A DNA stretch of 7,658 nt from Pseudomonadota bacterium (GTDB taxonomy: Bacteria; Pseudomonadota; Gammaproteobacteria; Xanthomonadales; Rhodanobacteraceae), in contig JAEYZH010000078.1 of assembly GCA_023430685.1 (NCBI GenBank), positions 1-7,658 on the forward strand. The letters are read 5' to 3'. Numbering within the stretch: the stretch's first letter is position 1; each line of letters starts with the position of its first letter. Positions 6,279 through 7,658 of this stretch are shown here, one piece after another. The notes beneath the pieces are model-generated. The model worked only from the letters and a program-made list of their open reading frames with translations, searched no databases and was not told where the DNA came from. Both the position numbers and the translations under genes were made by a program.

Positions 6279-6488
6279 CGTAGGCTGGAAGACCGCAGGT
6301 CGGCCGGCGCTTTTCACGACGTCGCGATCTTGCAGCCGGCCGCGCTGCGCGCGTCCAGCCTACGAAACCGCCTCGCTTGCCGTAGGCTGGACGGCCACAG
6401 GCCGGCCGGCGCTTTTAACGACGTCGCGATCGTGCAGCCGACCGCGCTGCGCGCATCCAGCCTACGAAGCCGCCTCGCTTTCCGTAGG
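6279..6488. repeat. Tandem array of REPIN-like palindromic units, period 102 bases
   Basis: Two full units (6279-6364 and 6381-6466) each begin CGTAGGCTGGA and end TCCAGCCTACG, a perfect 11-base inverted repeat, extended to 13 bases in the first unit. Their 86-base bodies differ at 8 positions. Each is followed by a 16-base spacer (AAACCGCCTCGCTTGC, and AAGCCGCCTCGCTTTC after the second). A third CGTAGG starts exactly 102 bases on at 6483 and then stops. Beyond the terminal repeats the arms stay imperfectly complementary. Two REP-like halves in inverted orientation are the layout of a REPIN. A single right arm lies at 2758-2785. No transposase is nearby, and there is no conserved-repeat/variable-spacer pattern as in CRISPR. 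The preceding bases 6181-6278 hold nothing I can name beyond a CCCCGGGG palindrome. Confidence 0.8.
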
Positions 6489-6634
6489 TCGGAACCCGGG
6501 ATCCACGCGGGAACATCGGGATGCGCATGCAAGACGCGCCATACGTCCACGTGCCCTGCCTGCTCGACATGGAACACGAGGAACGGGAACCCAACGAGCG
6601 ACCAGCAGCGAAGTCCTGGAAGACTCAACTCGTG
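6488..6634 (-). pseudogene. parE: ParE/RelE-type toxin remnant, C-terminal half only
   Basis: Read on the minus strand from 6634, 49 codons give HELSLPGLRCW, then FPFLVFHVE and VDVWRVLHAHPDVPAWI. This is the C-terminal half of a ParE-family toxin, whose usual ending is P-x-L-V-F-Y-V/R...I-D-V-W-R-V-L-H-x3-D-I-P-A-W. The N-terminal half (about 50 residues, helices and first strands) is absent. The reading frame is the same as that of the ParD gene upstream; only the TAA at 6653-6655 and six codons (FDGLRR, which look like a ParD tail) lie between. The simplest history is a deletion that removed the end of parD and the start of parE. The remnant has no start codon or ribosome binding site of its own and no stop before it runs into the 102-base repeat array at 6488. 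It is a dead toxin. Confidence 0.8.
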
Positions 6635-6652
6635 TCGACGCAAGCCGTCGAA

Positions 6653-6847
6653 TTATGCGGCGTCAACCGCAACGCCCGGCGTGGAAGCAGCGCCGGCCAT
6701 AAGCAGAACGCGCAGTTGCTGTCGATCCTGGTCCTTGCGAATCAACTCCCGTACGTACTCGCTGCTCGTGCCGCACCCGCGCTCGCGAACCTTGTAATCC
6801 ACGAATGCCTTCATGGACCCGGGGAGGGAGACGTTCATTCTGCTCAT
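6653..6847 (-). CDS. parD: ParD-family ribbon-helix-helix antitoxin, shortened and probably orphan
   Basis: A 64-aa protein beginning MSRMNVSLPGSMKAFVDYKV. Residues 4-9 (MNVSLP) are the beta strand of the DNA-binding ribbon-helix-helix domain. SSEYVRELIRKDQDR (28-42) is the second helix and linker typical of ParD/CopG-type antitoxins. The C-terminus ends at DAA followed by TAA; full ParD proteins usually continue D-A-A-Y-F, and the codon after this TAA is TTC (F), so the stop looks like a Tyr codon turned nonsense. Toxin-binding residues beyond this point are lost, but the DNA-binding part is whole. The start could be 6847 or the second Met at 6838; neither has a strong ribosome binding site, and I took 6847 because relatives have a few residues before MNVSLP. 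A short hairpin, GCCAAG...CTTGGC (6856-6870), sits in the leader. The toxin gene behind it is destroyed. The protein might still bind the palindrome at 6898-6919. Confidence 0.75.
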   Translation of the reverse strand: MSRMNVSLPGSMKAFVDYKVRERGCGTSSEYVRELIRKDQDRQQLRVLLMAGAASTPGVAVDAA

Positions 6848-6897
6848 CGCGCAAGGCCAAGCGGCTTGGCAAAAAAAGTTTGGCGTGATGTGGGTGG

Positions 6898-6919
6898 AAT
6901 AGCGTGACGTCACACTATT
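6898..6919. promoter_or_regulatory. 22-base near-perfect palindrome, candidate operator
   Basis: The site has arms AATAG and CTATT around a perfect core GTGACGTCAC (6904-6913). Only one base pair (C6903 against A6914) breaks the symmetry, so 20 of 22 bases obey it. It lies between two divergent genes, 50 bases before parD and 56 bases before the plus-strand gene, and its right edge overlaps the probable -35 of the latter. Such symmetry and position are typical of an operator for a dimeric repressor. The binder could be ParD or the HTH-like protein encoded to the right. Confidence 0.65.
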
Positions 6920-6945
6920 GCATTAGGCTCTACCTGTGTTATGCT
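6918..6945 (+). promoter_or_regulatory. Sigma-70 type promoter with extended -10
   Basis: TTGCAT (6918-6923) and TATGCT (6940-6945) are spaced by 16 bases, each matching four of six consensus positions. TG at 6937-6938 gives an extended -10 (TGTTATGCT). Transcription would start near 6952, about 24 bases before the ATG at 6976. The -35 overlaps the palindrome at 6898-6919, so repression by occlusion is plausible. Confidence 0.55.
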
Positions 6946-6975
6946 GAAATCGCACAACGCTACAGGGGGTAATGC

Positions 6976-7658
6976 ATGCTTTCCTACACCGCTGACCAAC
7001 TCGCCCGCGAAACCCGCCTCCTCATCTCCGAGGTCACCCTGCTCGCCGATGCCGTCATCGGCGAAGGCGCAGGCTTGCGCGCCCTGGGTCTGGAGCCGGA
7101 CTCCCACTTCGACCAGACGCGCCACCCCGATGACCTGGTCGACCTCGAGCGCTACGACATCTGGGCCGAAATCGGCCGCGTGGAGCGCTACGTCCGCCAT
7201 CAGGAATGGCACAGGAGCCTGCCGACCGACATCGCCTCGCTCGCGATGGTCGTTGAACGCACGTTTTCGCCAATTGTGGTGAGCGGCTACGAAGAAGAAC
7301 GCGCGAACCATCCCGAGGGAGACTTTCCGGGCGCACACGAAGACGGCGCGGGCGACGTCGCGCTTGGCCACTTCTACCTCGGCATCCTCGCCGAACTCGT
7401 CGCACTCGCGTCCGCGCGGCTGAAGGTCGACCGGAGCGAGCGTCTCTCCGTCGCCGAAATCGCGCACCTGCTCGACATGCGCGAGGCAACCGTCGTCACC
7501 AATGCGCACCGCAGGAAGTTCCCGAGTATCGAACAGAACCACCGCCGCTACGCCGAAGCGGTTGACGTGCTGCCGTGGATGGTCGAGAACGGATACCGTC
7601 CGACTGACATGCAAGGACGAGAGACGGGGAACGATACGAAGGCGGACGCGGTACAGGA
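6976..7658 (+). CDS. Unrecognised protein with C-terminal HTH-like segment (3' end outside window)
   Basis: The frame is open from ATG 6976 to the window edge (227 codons, no stop). AGGGGG lies 6 bases upstream and an extended -10 promoter sits at the right distance. The protein starts MLSYTADQLARETRLLISEV and is acidic and helical. It has a WAEIGRVERYVRHQEWHRSL segment (about 62-81) and a small-residue, Gly-rich acidic stretch (about 113-127). Residues 156-185 read RLSVAEIAHLLDMREATVVTNAHRRKFPSI, resembling a helix-turn-helix (helix AEIAHLL, turn DMR, recognition helix EATVVTNAHRR). I do not recognise the family. A DNA-binding or regulatory role is inferred from that segment and from the operator-like palindrome in its promoter. 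An ATG at 6972 in another frame meets a stop after seven codons and is not the start. The long opposite-strand open frame over the same DNA is low in plausibility. Confidence 0.7.
   Translation, partial: MLSYTADQLARETRLLISEVTLLADAVIGEGAGLRALGLEPDSHFDQTRHPDDLVDLERYDIWAEIGRVERYVRHQEWHRSLPTDIASLAMVVERTFSPIVVSGYEEERANHPEGDFPGAHEDGAGDVALGHFYLGILAELVALASARLKVDRSERLSVAEIAHLLDMREATVVTNAHRRKFPSIEQNHRRYAEAVDVLPWMVENGYRPTDMQGRETGNDTKADAVQ

Noticed and set aside
6279..6488. CRISPR array or integron attC sites
   Set aside because: Units are 86 bases with near-identical 16-base spacers, so there is no repeat/unique-spacer pattern. The core sites RYYYAAC/GTTRRRY of attC and an integrase are absent.
6856..6877. 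Intrinsic terminator formed by GCCAAG...CTTGGC followed by seven A
   Set aside because: The run is A on the plus strand, and on the minus strand the T run precedes the hairpin, so neither direction gives stem then U-tract.
6910..7614. Minus-strand open frame of 234 codons opposite the right-hand gene
   Set aside because: No ribosome binding site or domain; it ends inside the operator region, whereas the plus strand has promoter, ribosome site and an HTH-like segment.

Overview
The window is GC-rich, densely coded and bacterial. Its intergenic DNA carries short hairpin repeats of a kind I associate with Xanthomonadales/Lysobacterales (Lysobacter, Dokdonella, Rhodanobacter and relatives): a CCTTCCCCCGC stem-loop, a GCTCTTGA...TCAAGAGC stem-loop and a GTAGGAGCGCAC...GTGCGC element in a row. 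A gammaproteobacterium of that order is the best guess; no rRNA or other marker confirms it.

Left part (1-2495, minus strand): a mitomycin-repair-type operon. An intact MrfA/YprA-like DEAD-box helicase with a C-terminal cysteine cluster overlaps by four bases (ATGA) a second gene that runs off the left edge. The second gene's N-terminus and position fit the exonuclease partner MrfB/YprB.

Middle part (2496-5649): a 369-base divergent intergenic region full of REP-like hairpins, then two plus-strand genes. The first is a 221-aa HEPN-type protein with an RNQLVH (R-x4-H) motif and a palindrome over its probable -10/start region. The second is a 636-aa protein ending in a PcfJ-like domain. Between them lie a terminator-like hairpin, a perfect 2 x 18-base tandem repeat and a 12-base palindrome next to the second gene's ribosome binding site.

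Right part (5650-6847): decayed accessory DNA. An HD-domain (SpoT-like) hydrolase gene has lost an internal segment and its frame. A tandem array of two 102-base palindromic REPIN-like units follows. The array abuts the remains of a minus-strand parDE toxin-antitoxin locus, in which a shortened ParD antitoxin is followed in the same frame, past a TAA codon, by only the C-terminal half of a ParE toxin.

Far right (6848-7658): a near-perfect 22-base palindrome and an extended -10 promoter lie between the parD remnant and a divergent plus-strand gene that is open to the window edge. That gene has a C-terminal helix-turn-helix-like segment and I do not recognise it. The most interesting regulatory question is whether the toxin-less ParD, or the new protein itself, binds this operator. 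I found no convincing complete new defence system; the region looks like an accessory patch with intact solitary genes (HEPN, PcfJ-like, the HTH-like gene) among eroded modules and repeats.
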